This document shows, piece after piece, positions 6,211 to 6,625 of a DNA stretch of 6,625 bases. The position numbers and the translations under genes are program-made. This stretch comes from an uncultured bacterium. GTDB taxonomy: Bacteria; Planctomycetota; Phycisphaerae; Phycisphaerales; SM1A02. The stretch's first letter is position 1; each line of letters starts with the position of its first letter. A model generated the notes under the pieces. That model had not been told where the DNA came from. It did no database searches and saw only the letters and a list, made by a program, of their open reading frames with translations. The stretch spans positions 1 to 6,625 of the forward strand of contig CAIPQY010000523.1 in the NCBI GenBank assembly GCA_903867275.1, given 5' to 3'.

Positions 6211-6625
6211 GCGAGGGGCTTCGCAGCGCGGATCTGGACTACCCGTTCGATCCGCGGCACATCGCCACGCAGCCGGCCGAGCCTCGCGATGCCGCGCGCA
6301 TGATGGTGGTGGAGCGCGCCAGCGGTGCCGTGCATCACGCGCATGTGCGCGACCTGCCGCAGTGGCTTCGAGCCAGCGACACGCTGATCGTGAACCGCAC
6401 GCGTGTGGTGCACGCGCGCCTGCTGCTGCGTCGCGAGCGTGACGGGCGTGAACTGGAGGGCCTGCTCGCCGCGCCGTTGCCGGGCGGTGCGTGGTTGCTG
6501 CTCGCCAAGGGCGGCAAGCGGCTTCGCGAAGGCGATCGACTGCAGCTGCTTGGCGAGTCGCACGAAGGCGCGGCCTGCCTGACCTGCGTGCAGAAGACGG
6601 ATGAAGGCTGGCAGGTGCGCTTTGA
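6207..6625 (+). CDS. queA: S-adenosylmethionine:tRNA ribosyltransferase-isomerase (3' partial)
   Basis: QueA transfers and isomerises the ribosyl group of S-adenosylmethionine onto preQ1 in the tRNA anticodon, giving epoxyqueuosine. The frame opens with GTG in a GTGA overlap with the fmt stop and runs off the window after 139 codons, roughly two fifths of the usual 340-350. Visible family features are the opening LDYPFDPRHIATQPAEPRDAARMMV (8-32, cited in parts: DLDYPFDP and IATQPAEPRDAARMMV), the segment SGAVHHAHVRDLPQWL (39-54), the beta strand DTLIVNRTRVVHARL (58-72), and the KGGKRLREGDRL stretch (101-112). E. coli has NNTRVIPARL where this protein has NRTRVVHARL. No Shine-Dalgarno site is obvious, so translation probably depends on coupling to fmt. 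The identification rests on the N-terminal domain only, but the match is good. Confidence 0.9.
   Translation, partial: MSEGLRSADLDYPFDPRHIATQPAEPRDAARMMVVERASGAVHHAHVRDLPQWLRASDTLIVNRTRVVHARLLLRRERDGRELEGLLAAPLPGGAWLLLAKGGKRLREGDRLQLLGESHEGAACLTCVQKTDEGWQVRF

Noticed and set aside
4629..6563. A 644-codon open frame on the minus strand across def, fmt and queA
   Set aside because: It is antisense to three genes with intact signature motifs, is rich in Arg/Ser/Pro/His, and has no recognisable domain. High-GC DNA with strong third-position bias often leaves such shadow frames open.

Overview
This is a high-GC window with strong G/C preference at third codon positions and no visible foreign island. 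It probably comes from the Planctomycetota, most likely a Phycisphaerae-like lineage. That assignment is inferred from three things: the style of the TPR protein, the HEAT-tailed M1 peptidase, and the GSG-type nucleotide-binding start of Fmt. No rRNA or other marker in the window can prove it. kdsB indicates a Gram-negative-type envelope that uses Kdo.

Layout. (1) Positions 1-2328, plus strand: the 3' portion of a large M1-family zinc aminopeptidase with C-terminal HEAT-like repeats; its start lies upstream of the window. (2) Positions 2329-2393: a short convergent gap almost filled by a perfect 25-bp palindrome with a 12-nt loop (2335-2396), which also supplies the kdsB stop codon. It may be a terminator, a REP-like element, or both. 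(3) Positions 4657 down to 2394, minus strand: a two-gene unit, a 502-aa TPR protein followed by kdsB, joined by a TGATG stop/start overlap. (4) Positions 4658-4757: a 100-bp divergent intergenic region with ribosome binding sites for both sides and one weak promoter candidate. (5) Positions 4758-6625, plus strand: an overlapping cluster def - fmt - queA, with queA cut by the window end.

How the genes work together. Fmt formylates initiator Met-tRNA and Def removes the formyl group from new proteins, so def-fmt is the classic formyl-methionine cycle pair. QueA makes epoxyqueuosine in the tRNA anticodon, which makes the cluster a translation and tRNA-modification operon. KdsB activates Kdo for lipopolysaccharide. 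The TPR protein has no assigned function, but its coupling to kdsB means the two are made together. The M1 peptidase is convergent and independent.

I did not find a clearly new system. The most unusual object is the perfect palindrome at 2335-2396. Four of the five visible gene starts are GTG.
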